A DNA stretch of 64,000 nt, taken from assembly GCA_016165875.1 (NCBI GenBank), contig JABBOT010000010.1, positions 12,301,357 to 12,365,356 of the forward strand, read 5' to 3'. The number at the start of each line of letters is the position of its first letter. Within the stretch, counting starts at the first letter, position 1. The notes under the pieces are model-generated. The model saw only the letters and a program-made list of their open reading frames with translations. It searched no databases and was not told the DNA's origin. The position numbers and the translations under genes are program-made. Of this stretch, positions 10,857-22,055 are shown piece after piece. Origin of the DNA: Acanthopleura granulata. Lineage: Eukaryota > Mollusca > Polyplacophora > Chitonida > Chitonidae.

Positions 10857-11150
10857 ACTTTGATATTCTTTAGCTAATACCCTTAAAATTAAATTAATGT
10901 GAGTCACGTTTCTGAGCAAGAATGTTGAAAAATAAGCCAAATATGAAAGCATTTCACCACACACCCGTTCTCAAAAAGAAAGGGGGAAAAAGAACAAAAT
11001 GTTTGGTGTAGCATTATGTGTGACAAAATTTACAGATTTTCATCTTTAAATAAGAGGGAAAATAGGAGAAGTTGGAGAAACAGGAGACTATAAATCTGAA
11101 ATAAAAATATCTCACCAAATTTCTCCCTTGAGGAGTTCTAGTATCCTTAA
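10857..11150 (-). mobile_element. Fragment of the TTAA-ended element
   Basis: The reverse complement matches the left part of the 22056-23348 element. It shows GACAAAATT followed by GCATTATGTGTGAC on the plus strand (about 11013-11030), ATGTTGAAAAATAAG (10922) and TCATCTTTAA (about 11040). The terminal GAGTTCTAGTATCCTTAA lies at 11133-11150. It keeps one terminus, and the other is lost near 10857. A SINE remnant begins immediately outside the TTAA. Confidence 0.7.
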
Positions 11151-11288
11151 GCCCAGCTCGTGCTGGTCGGACATGGGAAGGTCTGCCAGCATCCTGCGAA
11201 TAGTCGTGGGTTTCCTGAGGGTCTCTACCCGGTTTCCTCCCACCAGGAGGCCCCGTCATATAAAGCCAAATATACTTGAGTGTAACGA
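11151..11288 (+). mobile_element. SINE family A, partial
   Basis: Starts GCCCAGCTCGTGCTGG and runs through GGGAAGGTCTGCCAGC, CCCGGTTTCCTCCCACC and a diverged TACTTGAGTGTAACG. It lacks the tRNA head and the tail. Family A is the dominant SINE in this window, and its most complete copy is at 35464-35732. Confidence 0.7.
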
Positions 11289-11390
11289 AAGACATCAATC
11301 ATACAGAAATCTTACAAGCAATACTAACAGCTCTAAAGTAACAAAAAGTACGTAATGATATATACACCTCTCATGATCTCTTTTATCCCT

Positions 11391-11605
11391 GACACCAAAG
11401 TTGACACTATCTGACTCCAATGTGTAAGGGTCGGAGATGAAAAATGATACACAAATATCTTGTTCAACTCTCAGACAGCGATAACACCAAACAATAACTC
11501 TCTGACACCAAAGTTGACACTATCTGACACCAGTATATAAGGGTACCTCTGTCGGAGATGAAAAATGATACACAAATGTCTTGTTCAACTCTCAGACAGC
11601 AATAA
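11391..11605 (+). repeat. Tandem duplication, unit about 95-102 bp at 113-bp spacing
   Basis: Two copies at 11391-11484 and 11504-11605 both start GACACCAAAGTTGACACTAT and both carry GGAGATGAAAAATGATACAC and TTCAACTCTCAGACAGC. The right copy has an extra TACCTCT before GTCGGAG. I see no coding content. Confidence 0.85.
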
Positions 11606-12284
11606 GCCTTACCCAAGATCAAACAAACAAAAAAATAACACGAAAACGCTTGAATAAGTTCTATACATATTTTTGAACAAAATAGACAAATAGTACAACT
11701 GACTATAATATAAAAAAAACAACGCAGATAATTACAAAATGTATAGTTCCTTACTGATGATAGCGTCCAAATCCGGATGGGATATTCCGGCTTCCAAAGG
11801 CAAGTCAATCCACGTAAATATAGAAACCGCAGTTCTTTGAAGTTCTCGAACTGAAGGTTGACAGCCCCATAATTGACGAGCAGTAAGGTACGGCACGCCG
11901 ATGGTATCGAATTGCCCGTGAAGGTTTAACTTCTCAGGGCGGACGGATTGACAGTAGCGCCCGTGATGCCGAGCTGGCGATGTATGTATCACTCCTCGGA
12001 AATGTACGCAAAGTCACTTTCAGAGTAAACTGGGATGAAATTTACGTAATCGCACAAAGAGACAATGAGCGATACAAGCTCCAACAGAACGTCCCAGGAA
12101 AATAGCACGTGGCAAAACACAATCTCACAAAGTGCTACGTGCACAAAAATGGAGAGTAAAATGACGAATTTCGTGAAAACCAAGTTGCAACGATATCTCA
12201 GCAAAATCCTCAAGTGGACATAAATATGAGTGGTCAGAAGTAGATTTGAAGGAAAAACTGCGAAAGTTGTAAATTCGTCGCTCA

Positions 12285-12555
12285 AATATAGACTAAGGTA
12301 AAGAAAATTCTATATAGTTTGATCGTAAACATGTTTACAACATGGGTACATCTTTCCAGAATGTACGCTCTATGCACAATGACACGAAAGCCAAACACAC
12401 AGAAGCCGCGAGAACAGCCGACTGAAGTCCAAGGCGGGCTATAACGTACATGTAGGTCAGACACTGATCCAGGTGGAGCAAAAACAAAATAAAAAAAATA
12501 ATACATTATTTTGAAGACGGGGTTCGAAACAAGTGGGCTCCACAATCGAATCGCA
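12285..12555 (-). repeat. Dispersed repeat P, copy 1
   Basis: The reverse complement aligns along about 260 bp with 29060-29325. Shared landmarks are GAACCCCGTCT, TTTTTGCTC, GTGTCTGACCTA, GTGTCATTGTG-like text and the palindrome GTAAACATGTTTAC (12325-12338), followed by GATCAAACT and TTAGTCTATA. The open minus-strand frame of 93 codons here is not clearly conserved in the other copy. It may be an LTR or other terminal region of a mobile element. Confidence 0.6.
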
Positions 12556-12559
12556 AATG

Positions 12560-13740
12560 ACATATGAAGTAATACTGAAAGGTGTAGATACCATCAATTC
12601 TAAAAACGATTAGAGCAACTAAACTTTTCTATACAATATAAGCAACATTTGTGATTCTTTCCTCCAACAAGGAAGGCGAAACCTCCTGTTGCAAGGGGGT
12701 GCTAAAATAGGATCATTGTCAAATCGCCTACTGAAAATGAATAATTGTCATGCGCTTGACCATTTGAACAGAATAAGTACCCTAAATTGCACTCTGGCCA
12801 TTTTGAGGAGACATGTTGGGATCAGAATTAAAGTGAAAGACTGCTCATATTCAAAGTTAAGTTTGCCAAAATGGTTGGACAATATCATGTTTATTTCGGT
12901 ATTTTTAACAGCTACTACGACAGCGGATACTGACATCTAACCGTGCTCCGTCCGCCTTGCATTCGGCCATTCGGCTGCGAATTATTCCAAGCGAGGAAAA
13001 TTCTTGCCAGTAGTAAGCTGCTAGGGTTGTGTTTGTAACTTATATATATATAAGTATATATATTGTATATATGCGAATTTATAACATGAAATGATCAAGA
13101 AACTTACTCCTGTCACAACACAATGGTCTGGAAATACTTTCCAGTGTTGTTCACCATGTACTTTTTATAATTAAAACATATAACATTAAAACAATGTGCA
13201 GTCCCTACGTTATTACATGTTGCATTAACCGACATCCCAGAGCAATCACGTCACAGCTAATGAACAGCTGATATCTCCTAGCTCTCTGCTTGGCCAGTTT
13301 CTCATAAGCTTAAAAGCATGGGCGCCTGCAGATCCCCAGTTGGCAATACAACACTCCACACTTCAAACGAATTCAGGAACGAATTCATACAATTTAAAAC
13401 AAGTTTTTTACATTTAAGAGAGAATTTTCTATTCGTTTTAATGAAGAGTACGTCAGTCATGAGCTGTTTTTTACTTTAAACTAATGTTTGGAAACCGTAT
13501 ACACCACGTATAGTTGACACACTAGCGCCATTCAAGGGCAGACAAGCGATGCATGATTTTATTCTCGGGAGTTTTGGATTTATATATATTTCTATTTTCC
13601 ACAAGTAAAAAATGCTTAGCAAAATTTTTTTTGGTTTGTTTCTATCATTTTTGGTATATCACAGATATATTATTCAGCAGAGTAAAATTAAAAATATAAC
13701 TCGAACAGTTCACCTTTAAGAATGCTTTACTTGTACGAGC
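12560..13740. other. Anonymous sequence with a TA-rich microsatellite
   Basis: Contains only an alternating TA stretch (about 13040-13072) and short ORFs without recognisable content. No RNA gene or coding exon was identified. Confidence 0.4.
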
Positions 13741-13815
13741 GTTGCCCAGCATAATATTCTGGGGGGAAACGGATTGAGATCAAGGGAAACCCACGACCAT
13801 CCGCAGGTTGTTGGA
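13741..13815 (-). mobile_element. SINE family A, fragment
   Basis: GGGAAACCCACGACCATCCG and CAGGTTGTTGG are the antisense body of family A. The 5' flank CCCAGCATAATATTCTGG is a diverged GGCCAGCATTATGGTGG. Confidence 0.6.
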
Positions 13816-15170
13816 TTCGGGAATACGGGAGTTCAGCGGAAAGACTTTACCCGTAATTGACTTGTTTATTAATTGGTGTTTTACTAAAGGATATTGAAGT
13901 AGTCGACGGCGTACAGTGTCATAGTGGATGAACCAGGTGGTAAATTAGTCAGGATACAAATTTTTCAGTGTTTGACAGACATACAGGCTTGCACGCCATG
14001 TTGACGATAGAGACGTCGTGTTTCTGGACGGAATAGTGTGCAAATATCCACATCACTCACTATTCGTGACAGCTAAAAGAACAAGAAAAGAGGCCCGAGG
14101 ATGTCGAATGGTTGCTATTGAGAATTGAACTTCGGCTTTGTCCTGTGTATGGAAGCGATATCTGATACAAAGGGTCCAGAGTGTTGGGGGTTAATGCTCC
14201 TGTCAGCAGTACATGTATGTGAAGAGTTATTAGAAGTTCTAATAGTCTTGTACTTGCGGTCCGGTTTCTGGAATTTGACGAATGTGTAAGCGAAGCTTTA
14301 TTAGCTTACCCAATCTCTCGGTAAGATTTCTATAATGTTTACTGCTCCGTCCTGGCATGAATAAAGACGTAAACAAATTTATTTCTGCGTTATGTTCAAT
14401 GGAATTTACGTCCAGAGACAGAGCTCCTTAATTTTCCTTTTCTAATTAGGGGTCGTCAAGGGGCTTTTAGCAGCATTATGATCAATTTCATAACATGCAT
14501 GTAATATTTTCAGGGTGTAAATGGATTTTAAAAATGGATTTAAAAGTTTGGCAAGTAGAGGGGGAAGTAGAAGAAATTTGATTCGATTTGGGTTTAACAA
14601 TTTCTACCTAATTATCCACATCAAAGCTTCATTAATTGACTGCATGTTTCAACTTATTACAGGGGATTCATCGCTTCTAGTTTGCCGTGTGTTGGGAGCA
14701 TTATCCTCCGGAGTACTGAAACACCTGCAAAAACCCCAATCAATGGCTGTGGAACGTCTCTTTGTGGTAATGGTCAAGAGTTCTTCTAGAAACAGACTAT
14801 GAGAATCGATTTACTTTGCTCGTGAGTTTTTTTTATGATTATTTTATGAAAAAAAATGTTAAATACAATGCTCTACACCAATCAAATACCTAAAATGATC
14901 ATACCAAAACTTGCATAGAATATATCTGTTGACAGCTGAAAAACCAAACTATGAATTTCACATGGTGACTTAGATAACTTGAAAGAAGTAGTTTGATCTG
15001 ATCTTCGGACGCAAGGTGTAACAAAGGTTAAACGTTTTGTGTCCAAAAGAATTTAAGTTTTTCTGACTATTCTTCAAAATCATAGGCCCAATACTGTGTC
15101 CGAGTGGACCTGATTCTTCCCTATCTTATTCTGTGTTTCACGTACCGGATATTATAGCACGATTAAGGCC
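13816..15170. other. Anonymous sequence
   Basis: An open stretch at 14521-14802 (93 codons) has no recognised domain and no clear splice sites. Nothing else can be supported. Confidence 0.35.
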
Positions 15171-15179
15171 AGTGTAAAT

Positions 15180-15720
15180 ATACACTTGTTTGTTTGCTTG
15201 TCTGAGGGTTTGGACAGCTGGAATACTGTTAAGTGCTCTAAATGCAGTCAGTACCATATGACTTCTTCTCGTGACTGTAAACACTACCAAAAAGAAAAGT
15301 TGATGGTGACAATTAAGATTAAGAATAGCATCTCACATCACAGATCCAGTAAAAATGGTGTATTTCTTACATAAAGCCCCACAAATCTGGCCAAAAAGGC
15401 TTTCCTCTCGTATGGAACCCAGACTGGCATGACCTGGCCCATGGAAACCACAAACCAAGGTAACTCAAATTTTCCTGATAAATCATCACAGTTAAATATT
15501 TCATCTCCAGCAAATGCTTTCAAAAAAACCCTAAAAAAAACCTGCTGAATCAAATAATAAAGCAAAACCTATTAAACCGTGTGGCCCTTGTAGATCGCCC
15601 TTCAAAAGTCACCGGATACCCAGTCCAGACTTTCAATAAGTTTGGATCGCTCGAGGACGGCGTTCTTTCGACATCAGATGGACATGTGATGGACACATGC
15701 CATGGGGTGGGATGTCAGGG
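15180..15720 (+). pseudogene. Second LINE ORF1 remnant (gag-like, zinc knuckle)
   Basis: CSKCSQYHMTSSRDCKHYQKEK (15238-15303) matches the knuckle of the 4.3-9.5 kb LINE, where the corresponding text is CCKCGGDHMASPKDC. Farther on come YGTQTGMTWPM (about 15410), matching ATQTSLTWPI, and PVQTFNKFGSLEDG with STSDGHVMDT (about 15612-15700), matching PVQTFSKFGSLEDVV and STPDADVMDT. The order and spacing agree. Several stops and frame changes break it, and no endonuclease follows. It is an old 5'-end fragment of a related LINE, more diverged than the large copy. Confidence 0.8.
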
Positions 15721-17135
15721 ATTGTCAGCTCGAGACTAGTGATTTTCAATGAATGCGGAGCACAAGTTGAACACCACTCGTCCATATCCTACAATTTCTG
15801 ATGCCCCATCTCAAAAGCATGCCCTAGACTTTCTTATACCGAACAAAAATAAAATGAAAGAGAATAAATATAACTTGCCCTGTTGAAGTTTTAAATCGCT
15901 GAACTTTTTAGTTGTCGTTAAATTAGCTGTTTAGTTTACAAACAAGAACTCGAGAGACAGAGCTCTTCAAGGGAGGTAACCGTATACAATAAACGCACAA
16001 GGTCGTTGGCTATTAACGCGCCATCGTTAACGCGTCGGATATTGGCTCGTAAAAGTGGGGTATTATTTTCCGAACACGTTGTCGTTGTGCATTATGTGAC
16101 TGTATAATAACCAATCGGAACCAAGAATCACTCTTTGGGGTATAGTAATATTATATAGCATACACGGAAAGTCTATGAAAAAGTGCTCACACTGTGCTGT
16201 TCTGAATGATCTTCGATGAACTGACGTTTCTTCTTATACTTCTCTTGAGAATGGAAAATGGAGGAGCACTATGTTGTCCATGTGTTAATAGAGCTATATC
16301 TGGTAAATCCAGGTCATTGTCTAGACTACCGAGAAGATGACAACGAAAGGCTCCACCAGGAGATACAAAAGACATGTGTTACATTCCTTTGTTACCTAGC
16401 ACGTGTTAATATGCCTTAATGACTATATCACAGTATTGTGTGAAAAAAAAAATTGGAAACTGTCATGCATGTAACTGGTATATCACAAACAAATGGTACT
16501 CTTTTGGGATTCCAAGGATGAATAGATAAATGATTGAATATGGGTTAACGCTACGTCATATCGTGGTGAGAACGCGTTCTGTCCGGGAAGAAGTGAGTGG
16601 TTCTCCACGTGATGAGAACATTCTAAACCAAATAGATGATGACATAAGTTGTACTGACGTGAATGGTTAAAGCCCAAGCTGTTGTGAGAGTCTACTGACG
16701 ACGTCAAAGGAGCCAGTTAAACTACTTCCCGCTTTTAACAAAAGGGTCCAAAGCTGTGTACTCCTTTCATTTTTACTGGAGAACGCCGCAACTTTATTTG
16801 TATGTGTGCTTACAAAACAGCTACTTAGTACGCAAACACTACAGAGTCACTACACAAAACGATGTGCTTTTACTGCGATTTGGACCCTTTAGTGTAGCCC
16901 GTCAGAGTCTCGCACTGACAATCATGCAGAGTGTGAAAAGTATGTATACTGGTGTGGTCTCGTGAAACATAATGAATGCGTAACCACGAATTGTCATGTA
17001 GAGCACGGAAAATGGCAGAATTGATCTGAAATTTAAGTATGGATAAAGTTTAGCATTTCGCCTATAACAATCACATGGTTTATGGGTCTCTAATTTCATT
17101 GCAGAATTTGTGACGATATCTCGATTGTTGGCTAT
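15721..17135. other. Anonymous sequence
   Basis: Holds a short AACTCGAGAGACAGAGCTC block (about 15945) resembling text at about 14410, which may be a further repeat. No gene is supported. Confidence 0.35.
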
Positions 17136-17139
17136 TGAG

Positions 17140-18240
17140 AGAGAGTGAGCAGTGGATTTGCTTCATGCTGGATTATCCACCCGTGCAGTGGCCAAACGGT
17201 TCAACCGTCACTTTTCCGTAATTGTTTCAACAAACTGTCTCCAACAAACTGGCAGCACACGTGACCCCCACCGTCACAACCATGCGTCACAACGCCAGAA
17301 TAAGACCACTACATCTAGGTCACCCATTTGAGGAACCAATCAATCCAGCCATCAACGAGGACAACTTCAGCAATTGATGGAAGAAATGAAAGAACCAGTC
17401 CTCAAACTGCGCACCGTACGTGAGAGAGGCTACGTACACGAAGACCCCATGTTGGACCAATTCTGACACACGGGCATAGTTAGACACGTCTATGCAGAAA
17501 CCATCACAGGTGAACACACAGACAGTGGCAAGAAGTTCTATTCGCCGATGAATCCAGATTTAACCCCAGTCACGCTCATGGACATTTGCGTATGTGGCAT
17601 ATACGCCGTGAACATTTCACCAACTGCTGTGTTTGCAGGCTAATCGTTCGAAGGAAATCTGGTAATCTGGGGCATGATTAGTGTGTTTAACAGGACCCCC
17701 TTGCCTGTCTTTCATTGCCGCGTTACCACCCATACCTACACGCAGAACGTTTTAAGACCTATCGTTGTTTCTCACATGATAGCCAATCAACGTCAGCACA
17801 CACTGTAACAAGATGACGCTAGACCCCGTACAACGAGGCACACCATTGGCTTCCTGAGACACAATAACATCGATGTCATACAATGGCCATCACTCTCCCC
17901 TGATTTGACACGCATCGAGCATGTCTGGATTAAGATTTGGAGGAGATTTGCCAATATGTAGCCGCCTCTCAACTTGCAGCAGCCGGAAGCGTCTCTCCGC
18001 AGGATATGGCAACACATCCCTGAGGATTGCTTCAGGGGGATCATCTTTTTTTTTCTGAGGATGAGGTGTGTGACAGTTACTGGCGCCGATGGCGGACACA
18101 CGTGATACTGACGTTATCTCCGTGCTGGTGTTTACCTGTTTAACTTTTAATTTAACCCCTTCTTTGTTGAACCCACGCTGACCTGCTCAATAAATGCTGT
18201 GCAACTTTGTATCGTCTCATTCTCTTCAAAACTGGTTATT
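17140..18240 (+). mobile_element. Dead Tc1-like DNA transposon (DD34E)
   Basis: Plus-strand text reads as a Tc1/mariner-superfamily transposase in order. First is a helix-turn-helix part, AGLSTRAVAKRFNRHFS (about 17167) with QQTGSTRD (about 17240). Next is WQEVLFADESRF with the first catalytic Asp (GAT at 17547), then the second Asp (GAT at 17812) before DARPRTTRHT. The last block is WPSLSPDLTRIEHVW with the Glu at 17917. Asp and Glu are separated by 34 residues, hence DD34E. The C-terminus RIWQHIPEDCFRG lies at about 17996-18035. Multiple stops and frame changes make it inactive. The DNA-binding and second-Asp parts lie in shifted frames. The right flank AATAAATGCTGTGCAACTTT may be its terminal region. 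I did not find a matching left TIR. Confidence 0.85.
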
Positions 18241-18467
18241 TATCGCACCCTGATATATATTTTTCTTAAATGCCAAAACGCACGTAAGTAATATACAAAT
18301 CTGCCAGTGATGCATTTCTAATATATTTCAGTATAAAATAGGCAAACACTCATAAAACCAGTCAAAAGACCCAAACCTCAATTAAAATTGAAAATCACAA
18401 TAATTTGAAATATATAAACAGGAAGGATTGTATGTAAGCATATATGCAAGGCAGAAAACTATGTCTT

Positions 18468-18540
18468 GTGATACAGGTCAACGGCCTTAAAAAGTGAATA
18501 AGAGCATCGCAAGCGACGCTGTGACATCCAACACAGCACA
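18468..18540 (-). pseudogene. LINE 3'-end fragment
   Basis: The minus strand reads ACAGCGTCGCTTGCGATGCT, then TTTAAGGCCGTTGACCTGTA and TCACAAG. This parallels the LINE end at 9228-9290 (ACAGCATCGCTGGCGACGCT, TTTGAAGGCCATTGGCCTTT, ATCATAAA). It corresponds to the last 20 or so codons of ORF2, ending LYHK. Confidence 0.65.
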
Positions 18541-18689
18541 TCGAATGCACTAGGGGTAGTGCCTTCATCGAGGAACAAGATTGGAAAGGATAGATTGCAA
18601 GTAGAAAGGAAATCGTACGCCGGTGTTGCAGGAGTGAAGTGTATATTTTCTCGCACAGAAAAATAGATAAAATGAACTTGAATTTGAAT

Positions 18690-19018
18690 GAATGAATGAA
18701 TGCTTATTGTTTAACGCCCTACTCAAGAATATTTCACTTATACGAAGGCGTGGTCTCCTTGGTGCAGGACAGATTTCCACCTTATCTTTTATCCGGTGCT
18801 GCCTCACCGAGACGACTCGCCGAAGACACCCAACAAGCCCCCACACCCAGTCACATTATACTGACACCGGGCCGACCAGTCCACCCTCTATCCTCTTATT
18901 GCTGAGCGTCTAGCGAGGAAGCAGGATGTACCATTTTTTAAAGTCTGTGGTGTGACTCGAACAAGGTTTGAACCCAGATCTCCCCGTCCAACTGCTGTGT
19001 CTGGAGGGGGGGGGGGGT
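18690..19018 (-). mobile_element. SINE family B (tRNA-derived), antisense
   Basis: On the minus strand the head (about 18955-19010) has a tRNA-like B box, GGGTTCAAACCTTG (complement of 18965-18978). A distinct body follows (18755-18955, with GCGAGGAAGCAGGATGTACC on the plus strand), and then a tail shared with family A: GTTTAACGCCCTACTCAAGA, ATATTTCACTTATACGAAGG on the plus strand (18709-18748). It ends in (GAAT)n (18683-18700). A G-run of 10 or more (about 19008-19017) lies at the head end. The body recalls a tRNA-SINE common in bivalves. That identification is from memory. Confidence 0.65.
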
Positions 19019-19019
19019 G

Positions 19020-19950
19020 AAACTACCTGAGTTTGAAGTACAATTACTATGCCACATATCTGTGAAATATTGAAATGGTGTGATTCATACTTTTTGTTTT
19101 ATGCGTTTTTCTGAGGGAATTCCCATCATAATAAAAATATGATTACGTCCACCCAGCTCAGTTGTGGATATTCAAATCCAAAATTATAGACCTGACTGAA
19201 AGAGATATTAACGGACAAATTATTGTGAATAATAGACACGGTGAACGCTCATGGTTTGTACTTCTTTATTGCTGGCCTGTCGTGCGTCAACACCTGTTAT
19301 GTAACATCTTCAACCGCATAACGGGGCAGCTCTTGCGTCATTCAGCTGTAGATCTGTCACTGTGAGTAGATTGTCCCTCTGTCGCTCAGGCCGATCTCAT
19401 GTCTAGCTACAACGGGTCCTTTGTGTGTTAAACGAGAATGCCCAAAGCGACAGTTCATTAAAACTACAAGATCTGTTGGAGACATGCCAAAGGCATAATA
19501 TTTATTTATCTATTTGATTGGTGTTTTACGCCGAACTCAAGAATATTTCACTCCAAGGGTATTATAATTATAACTAATTTTATTATATACTAGTTATTCA
19601 TTAAATACCTATAATTAAGTAATCACATGGCCTTTACACTACGCTACATGGCCACATTAAGGTTCTGTTGAACACACACACAGTGATGACACAAACACAG
19701 CTACCTACCGTCGTCTAAAACCCGAGCAGCTCGGCTTTACTTCTGTGCTGCATTATTCTCCTTCGGTTCGACGCTTTACATTTGAAATAAAAAATGTATA
19801 CTACTACTGCTGTAGAAGCAGGCAATAATGCTGTGTCGTCATCACATTTAACATATGTACACAAAAACATGGGAACAATGCAAAGGGATCAGGTCTCGGG
19901 AATGCTTAGTCCAACAGCATAATCTCGGTTTATGCAGGAATACCATATAA
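19020..19950. other. Anonymous sequence
   Basis: Apart from the SINE tail at 19498-19552, I see only short ORFs. GGAACAATGCAAAG near 19873 faintly resembles repeat R (30558 and elsewhere). Confidence 0.35.
19498..19552 (-). mobile_element. SINE family A, tail only
   Basis: TTTGATTGGTGTTTTACGCC, then GAACTCAAGAATATTTCACT, preceded by (ATTT)n. This is a 5'-truncated insertion carrying only the 3' end. Confidence 0.7.
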
Positions 19951-19954
19951 AATG

Positions 19955-20410
19955 TTAGGGTTTTATTCTAAGTCCTAAGATAAAATCAGTTCGCGATGAT
20001 CGGAGAGACAGAGTTGGACTCATAATGCTTAGCGTCATCTCATGGACAGAGTTCGCTCGAGTTTTATTGTGACTTAACAGTGTAAGTGGCATTAAAGGTT
20101 GCGAGGTGAAGCGAATGCAAAACGCTGACCCGAAGGAGGAAAATGCATCACAGAAGCGGCGCTGAACTTGTTGGGTGATAGCTGGACAGGAGATAGCGGA
20201 GTTTGCCTCATTAGTGGTGAATTGGACTTTCCCATGTCCTTGCAGTACAGTGTAAAAGCCATGGATGTAACTACTTGGCTGAATGATGACTAGTGACAGA
20301 ATAAATACAATGGAGTTTATTACAAACCTACATGCCGTATTCATTCTCCCGAAGCGAAAAAACGTGAAATCTGTTTTCAACAGAATATCGCTGTTGTTCT
20401 TCGTCTGCAC
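19955..20410 (-). CDS. Unidentified ORF with a signal-peptide-like N-terminus
   Basis: The full open frame is 151 codons. An internal ATG at about 20344 begins MNTACRFVINSIVFILSLVI, a basic/polar start followed by a long hydrophobic run and a polar stretch (QPSSYIHG), like a cleavable signal peptide. The mature part has three Cys (SCP, RRFCDAF, SAFCIRF) and an NKT glycosylation site. Codon use looks even and coding-like through most of its length. AATAAA overlaps the stop region (19966-19972). Just upstream on the same strand, TTAGGTAAGAGC (about 20427-20438) resembles a strong 5' splice site, so the reading frame might belong to a longer transcript or be intronic. I do not recognise the protein. 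It could equally be chance or a repeat-derived frame. Confidence 0.3.
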   Translation of the reverse strand: MQTKNNSDILLKTDFTFFRFGRMNTACRFVINSIVFILSLVIIQPSSYIHGFYTVLQGHGKVQFTTNEANSAISCPAITQQVQRRFCDAFSSFGSAFCIRFTSQPLMPLTLLSHNKTRANSVHEMTLSIMSPTLSLRSSRTDFILGLRIKP

Positions 20411-20534
20411 TGAGTTTCCCCCAGCTCTTACCTAATTGTAAAATATCACCTCCTAATGTTCTTGTAGGTTTCGTCGTTAATAGTGACATATTTCCCGAAC
20501 TTCTGCAAGATCCACTCCAGACATGATTAAACAA

Positions 20535-21600
20535 GTTTATATGGCGTCGTGATGATAAACCAAATAAAAAGAGAAATCTTGCAAAATTTGGCGAGCTTGT
20601 TCACTGAATAAATGTAGCATTCAGCCACCCAAATTATTGTTCTGTTAATCAGTTTGCATTGTGTTATGTGCCGACACCAGTTCTTTTCCAGTTGTACTAT
20701 AGCATGACTATATAATAAATTTATCCGAATGTAAATTTATTGTTTCTATCTAAGCACGTGCGTTAAATCTGAATTATGGTAAAATTTAGGAATATATTAA
20801 TATATAAAGGTGATTAAAATGCTTTTTTAACGCATGAGGAAGAGCCAGACTTGTGTGCAGATAATTTTGTTAAACATGCGTGTCTTTCTCATTTGCGTCA
20901 TTGTTGTGCAAAACGATATGTTCTAAGAGGTGGTCCCAAATATCTACCATAAGAAATTTCCAAATGTATTTATCTTCTTAATGAAAAATCCCCCCCCCCA
21001 AAAAAAAAAATATTGGAGGGCATACTTAGAAATAATTTTGCAGACTGCTTCATGTGAAGCGTGTATCTTTCTTATATTTTTCCACCTTTAACTGTTAGTC
21101 ATTTACGCACATATTCAGGAATATATTACCTCTAAGTGAGCTTAGGTAACCGACCACAACCAGAGAGGAAATAGCCCCATTTCATATTGGGTATTTTAAA
21201 AATAATGCATAACCATACAAGCCATAGTTAGATGAATCACAAATTTCAATGTAGTCTTCGTAGTGTGACGGCCTTTTTTCTGTCATTATACTGGAATTCC
21301 GTAAGTGGAATTTTTTCAAACCAATCAACACTAATATCGTGCGTTTTACTTTGAAATTAGCTGATAAGTTTATACCATACTGGTTTAGCTAAACATATTA
21401 GGTTCATGTGTCTCCAAAAACCGATATAGCCTGACATGATATCGTAAGATATAAAGGTGCTATGGAAGGTATCTGGAAATGAAATGTCAAAATATGATTT
21501 TTTTTCACAAGAAAAATTACCCAAACTCTTGGAAATCCCCAAATTTCAGACACAGGATTGTACTAAAACGTCCAAAAGGATAAGATTAGCGCCTTATGGA
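20535..21600. other. Anonymous AT-rich sequence
   Basis: A C-run followed by an A-run (about 20991-21010) is the only low-complexity feature. No gene or recognised repeat was seen. Confidence 0.4.
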
Positions 21601-21610
21601 GAAAACTCAA

Positions 21611-21781
21611 GTGCAGCTCATACTGGCTTCCTCTCCGGCCGTAAATTGGAATGTCCGTCAACTACCTTCGGATGGTGGAGAGTTTTCCGCCGGGCTCTGC
21701 CCGGTTTCTCCCACCATAATGCTGACCGCCGTGGTATATAAATATTCTTCAGTGCGGCGTAAAACACCAATCAAATAAATA
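21611..21781 (+). mobile_element. SINE family A, head-truncated
   Basis: From GTGCAGCTCATACTGGCTTC through CTCTGCCCGGTTTCTCCCAC to the tail GCGTAAAACACCAATCAAAT and (AAAT)n. It retains the entire 3' half. Confidence 0.8.
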
Positions 21782-22055
21782 AACACACTGTGGAAAAAAA
21801 ACATTCCCACGGGAATAATTAAATACAAATTTTCATCGAATTACGGTCGCACTTTTCCTCGAATGGCCTAAGGAAAAGCGCACCATATTAGTGCAAGACA
21901 AGTGATTGTCATCAGACAGCAGACTACGCAAATGGAAACGCGCGTAGTTGATCGGCCATTGTCATTCAGGCCCCGTGAATATGGACATTGGCAGCAGCAC
22001 GCTCCCACGGCTGGAATATTGGCTGGGTGAGGGTCAGCAGGCTGTACGCTATGAT

